Positions 44,696-54,279 are shown, counted from the first letter of the stretch. The stretch: DNA of 64,000 nt from Shewanella putrefaciens (GCF_016406305.1 NZ_CP066369.1:2312501-2376500), one strand, 5' to 3'. Program-made: numbers and translations. Notes: generated from the sequence alone by a model not told the origin.

Positions 44696-45943
44696 CTATT
44701 TTTGCTGTTCGAGCGCTTGATGTTTTAGTGCGCCGGCCTTTGCCAACTCATCTTCCCTGGCCGCGTATTCCTTGGCACTTAACGGCTCTGCAAGTTGACC
44801 GTGGCGCACTCGGTGCATGCCTTCGGTTATCACCATCTCACCCGCTTTTAACCCACTCTTGACTACTACGCCTTCGATCCCTTGATGATCGATCACAATA
44901 AAGCGCCGCTCGACGATGTTATTGGGCAGCACCACCATCACATAGACGCCACCTTGATCCACTTGGGTGGCTTTTTGGGGGATTACCACCGCATTGGGGG
45001 TTTCTGAAAGCTTAATCCGCACATTAGTGTATTGACCCGGTAGCAGCTCTTTTTCGGGGTTGGGCAAAATGGCCCGCACTTCAAAGGTACCGGTATTGGG
45101 ATTCACCTGGGGATCGGTAAAGCTGACATCCCCTAAATAACGGTATTCACTGCTATCGGGCAAGGTGATACGGACAAATCCCGCCAATGCTTTCCCCTCA
45201 GTCTCGGCTTCTTTTTTCGCGGAATAACTGGTTAAGCGCCGCTGGGCATTCAGATAATCGAGGGCCGACATATTAAAACTCACATATATAGGGTCGACTT
45301 GCTTTACCCGTGTCAGCAAGGATTGCCCTTTACTGCCCACAAGCGCACCTATATCCACCTCGGAGCGGCTGACTAAGCCATCAATAGGGGCTTTTATTTC
45401 GGTATAACTGAGCTCAAGTTGCGCCTCTTCAACCTCGGCTCGGCTAGCGATAAGATTCGATCTCGCCTGTGCTAAGGTGGATAGCGCATTATCGTAGTCG
45501 AGTTGACTGGCGGCATCTTGTTCATAGAGGGGTTTTAAGCGGATCACATCACGTTCGGCTTTTTCCACTATCGCCTGCTGGGAAGCTAACTTCGCTTTTA
45601 AACGATTAACGACCGCGACATAGGGCTTATTATCAATTTGATATAACAACTCCCCCGCTTTAACCGCACTGCCCTCGATAAAACGCTTTTCCTCCACAAA
45701 ACCATCGACCCTTGCTCGCACTTCCACATCTAAGGATGCCTGTGTCACGCCAATATAATTGCCATAAAGCGGTACTGTCGCTGTGGTGACCTTTTCAACC
45801 ACCACCATTTTAGGTGCAATTTTTACTTCGGGCTGATGACAAGCACTCATCGACAAACTGAGCAGCAACACACTGGCAATATGCAGGGGAAAGGGTAAGC
45901 GAAGAAAAAGTGAAAAATCTGTTCTAGCACGGGATTGAGGCAT
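44696..45943 (-). CDS. RND efflux periplasmic adaptor (MFP) lipoprotein
   Basis: A ~415-residue membrane fusion protein. Its signal ends with lipobox LSMSAC, so it is a lipoprotein in the inner membrane facing the periplasm. The barrel-sandwich halves (VDVEVRARVDGFVEEKRFIEGSAVKAGELLYQID and LSYTEIKAPIDGLVSRSEVDIGALV) flank a coiled-coil hairpin (QAIVEKAERDVIRLKPLYEQDAASQLDYDNALSTL). I chose the ATG at 45943 with AGGA seven bases upstream; an ATG five codons earlier is possible. First gene of the efflux operon, 11 bp before the permease gene. Confidence 0.93.
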   Translation of the reverse strand: MPQSRARTDFSLFLRLPFPLHIASVLLLSLSMSACHQPEVKIAPKMVVVEKVTTATVPLYGNYIGVTQASLDVEVRARVDGFVEEKRFIEGSAVKAGELLYQIDNKPYVAVVNRLKAKLASQQAIVEKAERDVIRLKPLYEQDAASQLDYDNALSTLAQARSNLIASRAEVEEAQLELSYTEIKAPIDGLVSRSEVDIGALVGSKGQSLLTRVKQVDPIYVSFNMSALDYLNAQRRLTSYSAKKEAETEGKALAGFVRITLPDSSEYRYLGDVSFTDPQVNPNTGTFEVRAILPNPEKELLPGQYTNVRIKLSETPNAVVIPQKATQVDQGGVYVMVVLPNNIVERRFIVIDHQGIEGVVVKSGLKAGEMVITEGMHRVRHGQLAEPLSAKEYAAREDELAKAGALKHQALEQQK

Positions 45944-46138
45944 ATGCGCATCCTGCATTCTAAAGGTAATGAAACCACTTCATAGTCAAAAATAAGAATG
46001 GTTTTAACGGTTTAGTCGGCCCTGCGAAACATCCTGTGGGCCAATGCAGTTTAAGTCTACGGTAATCTAGCGGAAATTGAAATTTAAAAATCAATCAGTT
46101 CAATGATTTGAGACTTATGACATATGGTGAGTGGCACA

Positions 46139-46900
46139 TTAAACTGAGTTACAGGCCTCTTGATAGGCAAGCTCAAAGGCATCGGTAAAATCGGTGATCG
46201 GCAAAAGATCTTCCCGGCAACGACGGTTACGCCCCAGTAAAGATGATTCGACAAATAAATCAAACCATGCACTTAACGCTTTGCCATTAGCCGCCTCGCC
46301 TATCGCCCCTAAGGCCAAGGAGGCGACCTCGGCGGTGCCAAGTTGAAAATCATGGCTCCCCTTACGCAGTGCATAGGTTGCCAGGGTATCGGGATCGAAT
46401 GACAGCATTGGCAATGAATGTAAATAAGGGCTCTTACGGAAGATCTTAATCGCCTCACGCCAGCTACCATCGAGCATAATTAATAGCGGCCGTTTATCTT
46501 CAGCCAAAATTGACTGTGGTACTTGGTTCAGAACCGTTTGCCCCTGCTCTGCATATTGTGCCGGAAACACTAAAAAGGGTTGATATTGCGCCGAGTCGAG
46601 TAACGCAAGCAGCTCGGCTGCGGGCTCAGTGCGTGACCAGATAAAGGCGTGGGTATCAGGGATAAGATCTGCGATTAATCGCCCGCTGTTTGTTGGTTTT
46701 AGCACTTCATCGTTATACATGATCAGCAGAAAACTGGCTTGAGTTTGTAACTGACGACGCAACGCACAGGTGCAAAACTGCTCACCCAATAGACATAATG
46801 GGCAGCGGATCAGTTTTTTGCCTCTCGCACCAAAGGGTTTAGTCGAAATAGACTTACGGTATTGGTATAAGCGATGAACAGCATGGGGGGCTAAAGCCAT
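46139..46900 (-). CDS. DTW-domain tRNA-uridine aminocarboxypropyltransferase
   Basis: A 253-residue protein of the DTW/TapT (YfiP) family, which transfers the aminocarboxypropyl group from S-adenosylmethionine to uridine in tRNA (acp3U). An N-terminal Cys set (CPLC...CTC) precedes the core LLIMYNDEVLKPTNSGRLIADLIP, LLIMLDGSWREAIKIFRKSPYL (the DTW-equivalent DGSW) and GSHDFQLGTAEVASLAL. I use the ATG at 46900; the frame opens three codons earlier at a TTG. Monocistronic as far as I can see. Confidence 0.86.
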   Translation of the reverse strand: MALAPHAVHRLYQYRKSISTKPFGARGKKLIRCPLCLLGEQFCTCALRRQLQTQASFLLIMYNDEVLKPTNSGRLIADLIPDTHAFIWSRTEPAAELLALLDSAQYQPFLVFPAQYAEQGQTVLNQVPQSILAEDKRPLLIMLDGSWREAIKIFRKSPYLHSLPMLSFDPDTLATYALRKGSHDFQLGTAEVASLALGAIGEAANGKALSAWFDLFVESSLLGRNRRCREDLLPITDFTDAFELAYQEACNSV

Positions 46901-47278
46901 AAAAACCAATTCTCTTGCAAACTTATTAGGGGATACGGTAGGTGACTCGGCACTTTCCTATCGCGGCGGCGCAGTTTATACCTTGGCCGTAAATCACGCA
47001 ATCGGTGCTATGCATTATCGCCATAAAAGGCATGAGAGTCGGTGCTTGAGGACTTAGCGTAATAATGAATAAATTCTCTTTAAATAACGCAACTGTGTAA
47101 TACAGAAGTCCATACCATGACGCAATACTTAACATTGCATTAGTGCGGTTAACGTTTTGCTTACCCCTTGAAGAGATATTACAGCTAAAGATTAGTAAGA
47201 GCTTAACTTAATGGAGAATTACCGTAATATATTGTTCAATCTCAACACCATAAATTTAATTTTGATGAAAGGTAAATT
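46901..47278. other. Intergenic region between the DTW gene and ampC
   Basis: No supported gene. The right part is AT-rich and should contain the beta-lactamase promoter, but no clear -35/-10 pair stands out. No ampR-like gene or LysR-type T-N11-A box with convincing symmetry was found. A 69-codon minus-strand frame (46926-47135) looks accidental. Confidence 0.45.
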
Positions 47279-48466
47279 ATGCAACGACATCCCCTACTCG
47301 CTTCAATGCCATTATTAAGCGGCGTATTCCTCTGGGCGAGCCTATTCCCCCATGTCAGTGCAGCTCAAGCTTTAAATGCTAAGGAAATGCAATCGCTAGT
47401 GGATTCAGCGGTTAAACCTATGATGGCAAAGCATCATATCCCCGGTGCCGTAATCGGCTTAACGATTGATGGTAAGCAGTATTTTTATCAATATGGCGTC
47501 AGTTCAAACTCCACAAAACAAAAGGTGACTGAACATACCCTATTCGAAATTGGCTCTATCAGTAAAACCTTTACTGCGACACTGGCAAGCTATGCACAGC
47601 TTGAAGGCAAATTAACCCTCACGGATATGGCCAGTGACTATGTACCAGCATTAAAAGGCAGTCATTTTGATGGGATTAGTCTTATCAATTTAGCGACCCA
47701 CACCGCGGGGGATCTGCCAATGCAAGTCCCAGATAACGTCACTAACAATACAGAATTAATGGATTATCTTAAGCAGTGGCAGCCGTCCTTTGCCCCTGGG
47801 ACCCACAGGAATTACGCCAATCCAAGCATTGGCCTACTCGGGATGATTGCCGCGCAGAGTTTAGAGCAAACATTTCAACAAGCGCTTGAACAAACAATCT
47901 TTCCACAATTGGGCATGACCAGCAGCTATATTAAGGTTCCAAGCAGCAAAATGGCCGATTATGCCCAAGGTTACGATAAGCAAGATATGCCTGTGCGGGT
48001 CAATCCCGGCGTATTAGCCGATGAAGCCTATGGCGTTAAAACCACAGCCACAGATCTGCTGCAATTTGTGGAAGCCAATATGCAAATGCACCCACTTGCC
48101 AAACCTCTGCAAACGGCAATCGATGGGACCCACAGGGGATACTTTGATGTGGGCGTGATGACCCAAGATATGATTTGGGAACATTATTCCTATCCGATTG
48201 AGCTCGATAAGCTACTTATGGGCCACACTCAGGAAGTGGTGTTTGGCAGTACGCCCGTGAAACCCATAGTGCCGCCCCTTGAGCCGCAGCAAAATGTGTG
48301 GATCAATAAAACTGGCTCAACCGGTGGTTTTGCCGCCTATGTCGCCTTTATCCCCGCGCAAAAGCTTGGGTTAGTCTTACTAAGCAATAAAAATTATCCC
48401 GTTCCGCCACGGGTTGAAGTGGGTTATCAAATCCTAACGGGGATAAGCAAGCTGCAACAGGAATAA
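47279..48466 (+). CDS. ampC: Class C beta-lactamase (AmpC family)
   Basis: A 395-residue periplasmic serine hydrolase with signal peptide (HVSA-AQA, about residue 30). Active-site motifs are all present: SISK (S93, K96), YAN (HRNYANPS, near 178-180) and KTGSTGGF near 311. Context around them (GSISKTFTATLASYAQLEGKLTLTD, LATHTAGDLPMQ, NPGVLADEAYGVKTTATDLLQF) is that of true AmpC cephalosporinases rather than of DD-peptidase-like relatives. AAAGG precedes the ATG. No ampR is adjacent, so expression may be constitutive or controlled from elsewhere. It is a chromosomal gene in ordinary surroundings, with no mobile element nearby. Confidence 0.92.
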   Translation: MQRHPLLASMPLLSGVFLWASLFPHVSAAQALNAKEMQSLVDSAVKPMMAKHHIPGAVIGLTIDGKQYFYQYGVSSNSTKQKVTEHTLFEIGSISKTFTATLASYAQLEGKLTLTDMASDYVPALKGSHFDGISLINLATHTAGDLPMQVPDNVTNNTELMDYLKQWQPSFAPGTHRNYANPSIGLLGMIAAQSLEQTFQQALEQTIFPQLGMTSSYIKVPSSKMADYAQGYDKQDMPVRVNPGVLADEAYGVKTTATDLLQFVEANMQMHPLAKPLQTAIDGTHRGYFDVGVMTQDMIWEHYSYPIELDKLLMGHTQEVVFGSTPVKPIVPPLEPQQNVWINKTGSTGGFAAYVAFIPAQKLGLVLLSNKNYPVPPRVEVGYQILTGISKLQQE

Positions 48467-48488
48467 CCCCTACGGCTTAAAGACAACA

Positions 48489-48514
48489 AAGCCCACAAAT
48501 CTGTGGGCTTTTTA
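48489..48514 (+). terminator. Terminator between ampC and pssA
   Basis: AAAGCCCACA and TGTGGGCTTT form a stem around AATC with a T-run after it; A-run upstream lets it serve the convergent pssA too. Confidence 0.9.
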
Positions 48515-48529
48515 TTAGGCAAAATTTGA

Positions 48530-49843
48530 CTAGAGAATACGCCTCAGTAAAAAGTCCGCTTTTAACCTTCTGATCCGAGTCATGATCTTTTTCACTGGCG
48601 CAGGATAGCTTTGCAGCGTATCCACTTGGCTGTAGTGATATAACCGCTGTGTGTGTTCAAGAATATGTGCCTGCTCGGCTTCAAATTGCGCTTTCCAGCA
48701 AGCGGTTTCATCGTGGATCAACAGGCCATTTTCCAAATCCAGTGCCCACGCCCTAGGATTAAGATTGGAGCCTGTGATCAAGTGCTTTTTACCGTCGGCA
48801 CTGATCCCTTTAAGGTGATAACTGTTGATACCGTGCTTCCACAAATGAATATTCAACTGTCCATTATCGATTGCCCACTGCTGACGTTTGGCAAACTTAC
48901 GCAAAGATTGCTCGTACATATAGGGCAGCGCCCCAATGGTCGAGAAGTCCTGCTCTGGCGGAATATAAAAATCGTTCGCCGTCTTATCGCCGACAACGAT
49001 ATCGATGCGTTTACCATTACGTAGGTGCTTAGCCAAGGCACGCACTAAAATGTAAGGGGGATTAAAGTAAGGCGTGCAGATAAATAGCGAGTCCTTAGAC
49101 TCCTCGACTAAAGCAACCACCACTTTATTCAATAGGTTTTTCTTGCGGCCTAACCCCAGCAAAGGCGTGATCCGATTGCCTCTGCGGGTAGATGCAAATT
49201 CGTATTCAGCTTCCGATAAACGCAATTTAAAGCTACGCACATCGTTTTTGGGCGGCAACACTTCCTGCTGCGCGTCCTGGGTGAGTGAAGTCACTGCGGG
49301 ATCGGCGATAATATAACGCTGGATCATCGCCCGCATACTGCGCGCTAATTCGGCGGATTCAATCACATGGTAGCGATCGAAACGATATTTCTCATTCTGT
49401 TGTAAGTAAATATTGTTAAGACTAGCGCCGCTGTAAATCACCGCATCATCGATAATAAAGCCCTTAAGGTGCAGTACGCCCATAAATTCACGGGATTTAA
49501 CTGGAACACCCATAATATCGATAGGATATTCAGCCTCGGCCATCACGCGGCGATACATAAGATAATTACCGCTGTCGCCTTTATGGCCAATTAGGCCACG
49601 TCGTGCCCGGTGAAAATCGACGAGGATCTTGACATCTAATGCGGGATTTTGCGCTTTGGCGGCCATCAAGGCCTGTAAAATCTCACGGCCCGCTTCGTCA
49701 TCTTCTAAATAGAGTGCGGCAATATAAATACTGTTTTTAGCACTCTCGATGCGAGCGAGTAACTCTGCCTTAAATCGGCATGGCGTAAGCAACCACGTTA
49801 AAGCCTCGGGTTGAACGGCTATTCCACCAAGCTTATCTAGCAA
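48530..49843 (-). CDS. pssA: CDP-diacylglycerol--serine O-phosphatidyltransferase
   Basis: A 437-residue phospholipase D-superfamily enzyme that makes phosphatidylserine, the precursor of phosphatidylethanolamine. Two HKD motifs are visible: HLKGFIIDDAVIYSGASLN (about 124-142) and HLKGISADGKKHLITGSNLNPRAWALD (about 343-369). Length is close to the E. coli enzyme. The start codon is TTG at 49843: a near-perfect AAAGGAGG lies six bases upstream and no ATG is near. It follows the DUF1904 gene by 12 bp, with its ribosome site overlapping that gene's stop region. Confidence 0.94.
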   Translation of the reverse strand: MLDKLGGIAVQPEALTWLLTPCRFKAELLARIESAKNSIYIAALYLEDDEAGREILQALMAAKAQNPALDVKILVDFHRARRGLIGHKGDSGNYLMYRRVMAEAEYPIDIMGVPVKSREFMGVLHLKGFIIDDAVIYSGASLNNIYLQQNEKYRFDRYHVIESAELARSMRAMIQRYIIADPAVTSLTQDAQQEVLPPKNDVRSFKLRLSEAEYEFASTRRGNRITPLLGLGRKKNLLNKVVVALVEESKDSLFICTPYFNPPYILVRALAKHLRNGKRIDIVVGDKTANDFYIPPEQDFSTIGALPYMYEQSLRKFAKRQQWAIDNGQLNIHLWKHGINSYHLKGISADGKKHLITGSNLNPRAWALDLENGLLIHDETACWKAQFEAEQAHILEHTQRLYHYSQVDTLQSYPAPVKKIMTRIRRLKADFLLRRIL

Positions 49844-49855
49844 GGCAATCCTCCT

Positions 49856-50188
49856 TTATACATGCTGACCACCCCGATAGGAAGCACTTGGGGTCAGTGA
49901 CAAAAACATCACAGCAATATGAGTTAATTCTGGATAGGCCTCTGTCACTGCCAGCCTGATCGTTTGTTCTACTTTGAGATGGATATCTGGGTCAACCGGA
50001 AACCAGAGTAACTCGACTTGGACGAAGCGTTGATCAATTTTCCCGTTACGGTAACTGATGCTCGGGATCCAATCTAATGTGAAACTCTCAGCATTACCTT
50101 TGCATATCGCCGCCAAAGACTGCAGTAATGCTTGGCTAAACTCTGCAACGACTACCTGTGGTAAGCCGCGCATACTAATATGAGGCAT
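49856..50188 (-). CDS. DUF1904 protein (tautomerase-like fold)
   Basis: A 110-residue cytoplasmic protein of the DUF1904 family (MPHISMRGLPQVVVAEFSQALL..., RFVQVELLWFPVDPDIHLKVEQTI, IAVMFLSLTPSASYRGGQHV). The family has a tautomerase-like fold and no settled function; the residue after the start Met is Pro, as in tautomerases that use Pro1. It precedes pssA closely on the same strand and is probably cotranscribed with it. Confidence 0.8.
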   Translation of the reverse strand: MPHISMRGLPQVVVAEFSQALLQSLAAICKGNAESFTLDWIPSISYRNGKIDQRFVQVELLWFPVDPDIHLKVEQTIRLAVTEAYPELTHIAVMFLSLTPSASYRGGQHV

Positions 50189-50494
50189 GGTTTAGTGGTT
50201 ACCTGAGATCCTAAAATCGTAAGGGGTAGAAATTACCGACTTCACTCGGTCTCGGCAAGACTTTTCGGCGAAAAGCCCACTGAAACTCACCTGTTTTGCT
50301 GGTAATTTGACCTGAAACGATTTAATGCCGAAGCTAACGGGCAAAAGTGACGCATTTATGGCTAAAAGAACCGTAAATGACACATCAATCACAAAATCTA
50401 GCTTCTTGGGTTTTGCCCCATCCCCTGCCGACTGTTTTAGCGTAAACTAAAACACCTATGGTTACTCAGACAGTTACTATGAATGATAGAGACT
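50189..50494. other. Intergenic region upstream of the small membrane protein
   Basis: A 66-codon minus-strand frame (GTG at 50392, stop at 50192) has no ribosome site and no known similarity, so I do not call it. The perfect inverted repeat TGTTTTAG-N6-CTAAAACA at 50433-50454 may be an operator for the downstream plus-strand genes. Confidence 0.45.
50433..50454. repeat. 8-bp-arm inverted repeat, possible operator
   Basis: TGTTTTAG and CTAAAACA flank CGTAAA, a perfect inverted repeat about 40 bp before the small membrane protein gene. No regulator can be assigned. Confidence 0.45.
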
Positions 50495-50674
50495 ATGAAG
50501 AATAAAAAAATTCTGCTGACACTCGCACTGACGCTTATCTTGGCTTGGGGGATTTTCCATTTCAAAACCCAACTCGGGTTATTGATCCTGCCACTGTTTA
50601 TTGGTTTAGTGTTATTTGTCACCCTAAGGTTGTATCGTCTTATGGAGAAAGATGACGGAAATGATGAACATTAA
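50495..50674 (+). CDS. Small inner-membrane protein of unknown function
   Basis: A 59-residue protein (MKNKKILLTLALTLILAWGIFHFK...MEKDDGNDEH) with two adjacent hydrophobic segments and a short charged C-terminus. The frame opens four codons earlier at 50483. It lies 26 bp before dacB on the same strand, so the two may be cotranscribed. I do not recognise a family. Confidence 0.65.
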   Translation: MKNKKILLTLALTLILAWGIFHFKTQLGLLILPLFIGLVLFVTLRLYRLMEKDDGNDEH

Positions 50675-50700
50675 CTTTGATACTCAGGCTAAACCCTCAC

Positions 50701-52197
50701 ATGTATAGCTTACCCCAAACGACGCTTTACGTTAGCTTGCTACTGGCAGCCCTAGGGCTGCAAGCCGAGCCTCGGCCCCCTGAAAACTCGACCCACTTTG
50801 CTAAACAAATGGCTGACATCAGCCCGCGTCATTCGCAAACCGCTATAATGGCCATTGATTTAGCCAGCAATCAACTCATTTACAGCCATCAGCCAGATAC
50901 CTTATTGATCCCCGCCAGCACACAAAAAGTACTGACGGCAGTCACAGCTATGGCGGCACTTGGCCCAGAGTTCCGTTATGTCACCGAACTGTGGAGCGAT
51001 GCCCCCATTCGCCATGGCCATATCGCGGGCAGTGTTTATTTACGTTTTAATGGCGATCCCACGCTAACGCAGGCAGATCTTAAGGGCATTTTTGCGAGTT
51101 TAGTCAAACAGGGGATCACTCGTATCGAGGGCCACTTATATTTGATTGGCGATAAACAGGAACAACTTCAAGCACCGGGCTGGGTATGGGACGATTTGGG
51201 CATTTGTTTTGCGGCCCCCGTCTCTAGCTATATTATCAACCAAAATTGCGTTTACGGTCAGTTCATCCCAAGCAGTGCAACACAAGCTTCTATGGTCAAA
51301 CTCCGTGCCGCAAGTTATGGGGTTAAAGTGAGCAGCGATGCCGTATTCGACCAACAGGCAAATCGCGATTTTTGTCAGCTCGATCTCATGCGCCTAGGAC
51401 AGAACCAGTATCATTTGCGTGGCTGCTATCCTGGCAGTGAGGCTATTCCCCTCGCGATTGCCGTGAGTGATCCTGAAAAATTTGCAAAGGATACGCTTAG
51501 CGCCATGCTTAAGGGCGAAATGACGGTTGCAGGCAAAGTACAGGTCGGGGAGCATATTCCACAAAAAGCAAAACTGATTGCCAGCCATAGCTCAGCTCCC
51601 TTACCTGAACTGCTCACGACCATGCTGCTTAAATCGGATAATTTGATCGCCGATAGTCTATTTAAGCAAGTGGGCAAAACCTATTATCGCACCCAAGGCA
51701 GTTTTACCCATGGCGCCGCGGCGATGAAGCACATTCTAACCGATTTAGGCGTGGATTTATCGAGTGCCAATATCGTCGATGGTTCTGGTCTATCACGGTA
51801 TAACCTATTGAATGCTAGACAATTGGCCGATGTACTTAGCCTAATTCATCGGGATGCACGTTTCAGTGGGCTCATTACGAGTCTGCCCCAGGCGGGCGTG
51901 AGTGGTACTCTTAAATATCGCCAAGGCTATACCAAGCCGCCCCTGAAAAACCTTATTTTCGCTAAAACAGGATCAATGCAGGGGGTAGCAAATTTAGCGG
52001 GGTTTATGCGTTTACCTCAGCAGCAGGACATTTTATTTGTGGTGCTCGAAAATGGCATAGCCCCAGAGCCTAACAAATCGAATAAACCCGCCTTTAGCGC
52101 CCATTTCCTCACCACACTGTTAAGAGAAATTCCCCCAGCGGCGCAGGTAAACACCGCGAGCCAAACCGATGCTAATACGATGAAGCTGAGCCATTAA
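50701..52197 (+). CDS. dacB: D-alanyl-D-alanine carboxypeptidase/endopeptidase (PBP4 type, S13)
   Basis: A 498-residue periplasmic low-molecular-weight penicillin-binding protein that trims or cuts peptidoglycan cross-links. Motifs: SxxK in PASTQKVLTA, SxN in DGSGLSRYN and KTG in AKTGSMQGVANLAGF, with the large inserted domains typical of family S13 between the first two. A signal peptide runs to about residue 22 (LGLQAE). I take the ATG at 50701; the frame extends to a TTG at 50677. It is followed by a clear terminator. Confidence 0.92.
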   Translation: MYSLPQTTLYVSLLLAALGLQAEPRPPENSTHFAKQMADISPRHSQTAIMAIDLASNQLIYSHQPDTLLIPASTQKVLTAVTAMAALGPEFRYVTELWSDAPIRHGHIAGSVYLRFNGDPTLTQADLKGIFASLVKQGITRIEGHLYLIGDKQEQLQAPGWVWDDLGICFAAPVSSYIINQNCVYGQFIPSSATQASMVKLRAASYGVKVSSDAVFDQQANRDFCQLDLMRLGQNQYHLRGCYPGSEAIPLAIAVSDPEKFAKDTLSAMLKGEMTVAGKVQVGEHIPQKAKLIASHSSAPLPELLTTMLLKSDNLIADSLFKQVGKTYYRTQGSFTHGAAAMKHILTDLGVDLSSANIVDGSGLSRYNLLNARQLADVLSLIHRDARFSGLITSLPQAGVSGTLKYRQGYTKPPLKNLIFAKTGSMQGVANLAGFMRLPQQQDILFVVLENGIAPEPNKSNKPAFSAHFLTTLLREIPPAAQVNTASQTDANTMKLSH

Positions 52198-52228
52198 CAA
52201 CAGCCTGCGGCTATCGGACAATGAACAT

Positions 52229-52258
52229 AAAAAAAGCACTGAATGCTCAGTGCTTTTT
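52229..52258 (+). terminator. Terminator between dacB and acyl-CoA dehydrogenase
   Basis: AAAAGCACTGA and TCAGTGCTTTT pair around ATGC, with A-run and T-run flanks, between convergent genes. Confidence 0.92.
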
Positions 52259-52275
52259 GATGAATAAATGCAAAA

Positions 52276-54033
52276 TTAGAACAAGACCGCAGGCATCGCC
52301 ATAGTGCTTGTATCCCCAGCTCTAACCTGGGCTAAGTGATAATCCGCTTTAGGCAATAACTTATCAAAATAGAACTTAGCCAAATAGGTTTTCTGCTCGG
52401 CGAAGGTTTTATCGTCATGGGCAGCGGCTTTATCAACCATAGCCAACCAGTAGAAACCATAGAGGGTATAACCAAAGGCATCTAAAAAGTCGACCGCGCA
52501 GGCATTGATCAGCGCAGGCTGAGCCACTTTGTGCTCATTGACTGACTCGGCGACGATCACTAATGCATCTAAACGTGCACATACTGCCGCGACTTTCACC
52601 GCATCAACTTGGGTAAATGCGCGCATTTGTGCCTTCAAGTCCGCCACCAATTCCTTCAAGGCGGTAAGATTATCGCCCGTGACTTTACGGCCGAGGAAAT
52701 CGATGGCTTGAATGCCATTGGTGCCTTCATAAATCTGCGCGATACGGGTATCACGGACTAATTGCTCAATACCCGTTTCACGAATATAGCCATGTCCACC
52801 AAAGACTTGCTGCGCCATAATCGTCGCATCTAGACCACGGTCGGTTAAGAATGCCTTGGCAACTGGCGTTAATAGTCCCACATAGCGCGCTGCTTTGGCT
52901 TTAACCTCATCTTGGGCATATTTAGCTAAATCCAGTTGCTGACCCGTAAACACTGATAAAGCTCGGCCCGCTTCTGTCATTGCGCGAATGGTCAGCAGCA
53001 TACGGCGCACATCACCGTGGACAATAATAGGATCAGAATCGCTGCCTGTCGGTGAGCCGCCCGCGGCGATACCTTGATTACGCTCTTTCGCATAATCGGC
53101 CGCCATTTGATATGCCGCCTGCGCACTGCCCAGCCCTTGAATACCAATGGCTAAACGCTCGTAGTTCATCATAGTGAACATGCACACGAGACCGCGATTA
53201 GGCTCGCCAATCAAGAAACCTTGGGCGTTATCAAAGTTCATCACACAGGTTGCTGAACCTTTAAGGCCCATCTTGTGCTCGATAGAACCCACTGATACCC
53301 CATTCGTATTGGCTAAGCTGCCATCGGCATTCACCGATATTTTAGGCACCAGGAAGAGTGAAATCCCTTTGCTATCCGGTAACTTGGCAAGCACTAAGTG
53401 GATGACGTTTTCAGTTAAATCATGATCGCCACCCGTGATAAAAATCTTGCTGCCCGTGATGGCATAACTACCATCATCCTGCGGTAAAGCACGGGTGCGA
53501 ATATTACGCAGATCAGAACCCGCTTGCGGCTCCGTCATATCCATAGCGCCCGCCCATTCGCCGGAATATAACTTAGGCAAATAAGCTTGTTTCAATGCTT
53601 CGCTGCCGTGGGCATTGATACATAAAGCCGCACCCGCAGTTAAGGAGCCATACAGGGTAAACGCATTACAGGCACTGTAGGCCATTTCGTCGACTAATAC
53701 GCCGAGCATTTTAGGCATGCCCATGCCACCAAATTCAGGATCGCCACATAAACCAACCCAACCACCCTGGGAATACTGTTCATATACCGCTTTATAACCA
53801 TCGGGGGTAATTACTTGATTATCTTGATGCAACACGCCCTGCTCATCCCCCGTCCGGTTCAGCGGATGGATCAACTCACTGCTGATTTTGGCGGCTTCTT
53901 CAAGAATGGCATTGGCCGTGTCGATATCGACCATTTCAGCAATTTCAGGCAATTGTGCCCAAGTGTTTGGGGCATCAAATACCTGTTCCAATAGGAAACG
54001 CATATCCGTTAACGGGGCTTGGTAAGGGTTCAT
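52276..54033 (-). CDS. Acyl-CoA dehydrogenase (DmdC/AcdA-like)
   Basis: A 585-residue FAD enzyme of the acyl-CoA dehydrogenase family with an extra C-terminal domain. Signatures: GAMDMTEPQAGSDLRNIRTRA (FAD/substrate loop), ITGSKIFITGGDHD, EHKMGLKGSATC, and QVFGGHGYIRETGIEQLVRDTRIAQIYEGTNGIQAIDFLGRK with the catalytic-region Glu in YEGT. The length and the MNPYQAPLTDMRFLL start match the group that includes 3-methylmercaptopropionyl-CoA dehydrogenase (DmdC) and long-chain fatty acyl-CoA dehydrogenases. Fatty acid beta-oxidation is the safest reading; the exact chain length is unknown. Monocistronic. Confidence 0.9.
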   Translation of the reverse strand: MNPYQAPLTDMRFLLEQVFDAPNTWAQLPEIAEMVDIDTANAILEEAAKISSELIHPLNRTGDEQGVLHQDNQVITPDGYKAVYEQYSQGGWVGLCGDPEFGGMGMPKMLGVLVDEMAYSACNAFTLYGSLTAGAALCINAHGSEALKQAYLPKLYSGEWAGAMDMTEPQAGSDLRNIRTRALPQDDGSYAITGSKIFITGGDHDLTENVIHLVLAKLPDSKGISLFLVPKISVNADGSLANTNGVSVGSIEHKMGLKGSATCVMNFDNAQGFLIGEPNRGLVCMFTMMNYERLAIGIQGLGSAQAAYQMAADYAKERNQGIAAGGSPTGSDSDPIIVHGDVRRMLLTIRAMTEAGRALSVFTGQQLDLAKYAQDEVKAKAARYVGLLTPVAKAFLTDRGLDATIMAQQVFGGHGYIRETGIEQLVRDTRIAQIYEGTNGIQAIDFLGRKVTGDNLTALKELVADLKAQMRAFTQVDAVKVAAVCARLDALVIVAESVNEHKVAQPALINACAVDFLDAFGYTLYGFYWLAMVDKAAAHDDKTFAEQKTYLAKFYFDKLLPKADYHLAQVRAGDTSTMAMPAVLF

Positions 54034-54188
54034 TGGTAGACTCTTAAACGTAGGATTAAAACAGTTGTTTTAATTTATACCAGTTCACTGTAGAACACAA
54101 TCTCATTACAAATACAGCCGCGAAATATAGCCGTCTGTGGAGAATATCCAAGTATGCGAATGCGTGAACAAAATACAAATTCAACCCA

Positions 54189-54222
54189 TAAAAAAACCCT
54201 TAAGCCTGAACTTAAGGGTCTC
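54189..54222 (-). terminator. Terminator of the DUF2058 gene
   Basis: On the minus strand ACCCTTAAG pairs with CTTAAGGGT around TTCAGG, followed by seven T, about 60 bp after the DUF2058 stop. Confidence 0.9.
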
Positions 54223-54279
54223 TATTTTATAAGCTTTACCACAGGATTGTCGCGGCGTTAGCTCACAGGCTTGGAGCAA

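Noticed and set aside
50192..50392. 66-codon minus-strand ORF ending 4 bp before the DUF1904 gene
   Set aside because: It starts at a GTG without a Shine-Dalgarno sequence and resembles nothing known; the close spacing alone is not enough.
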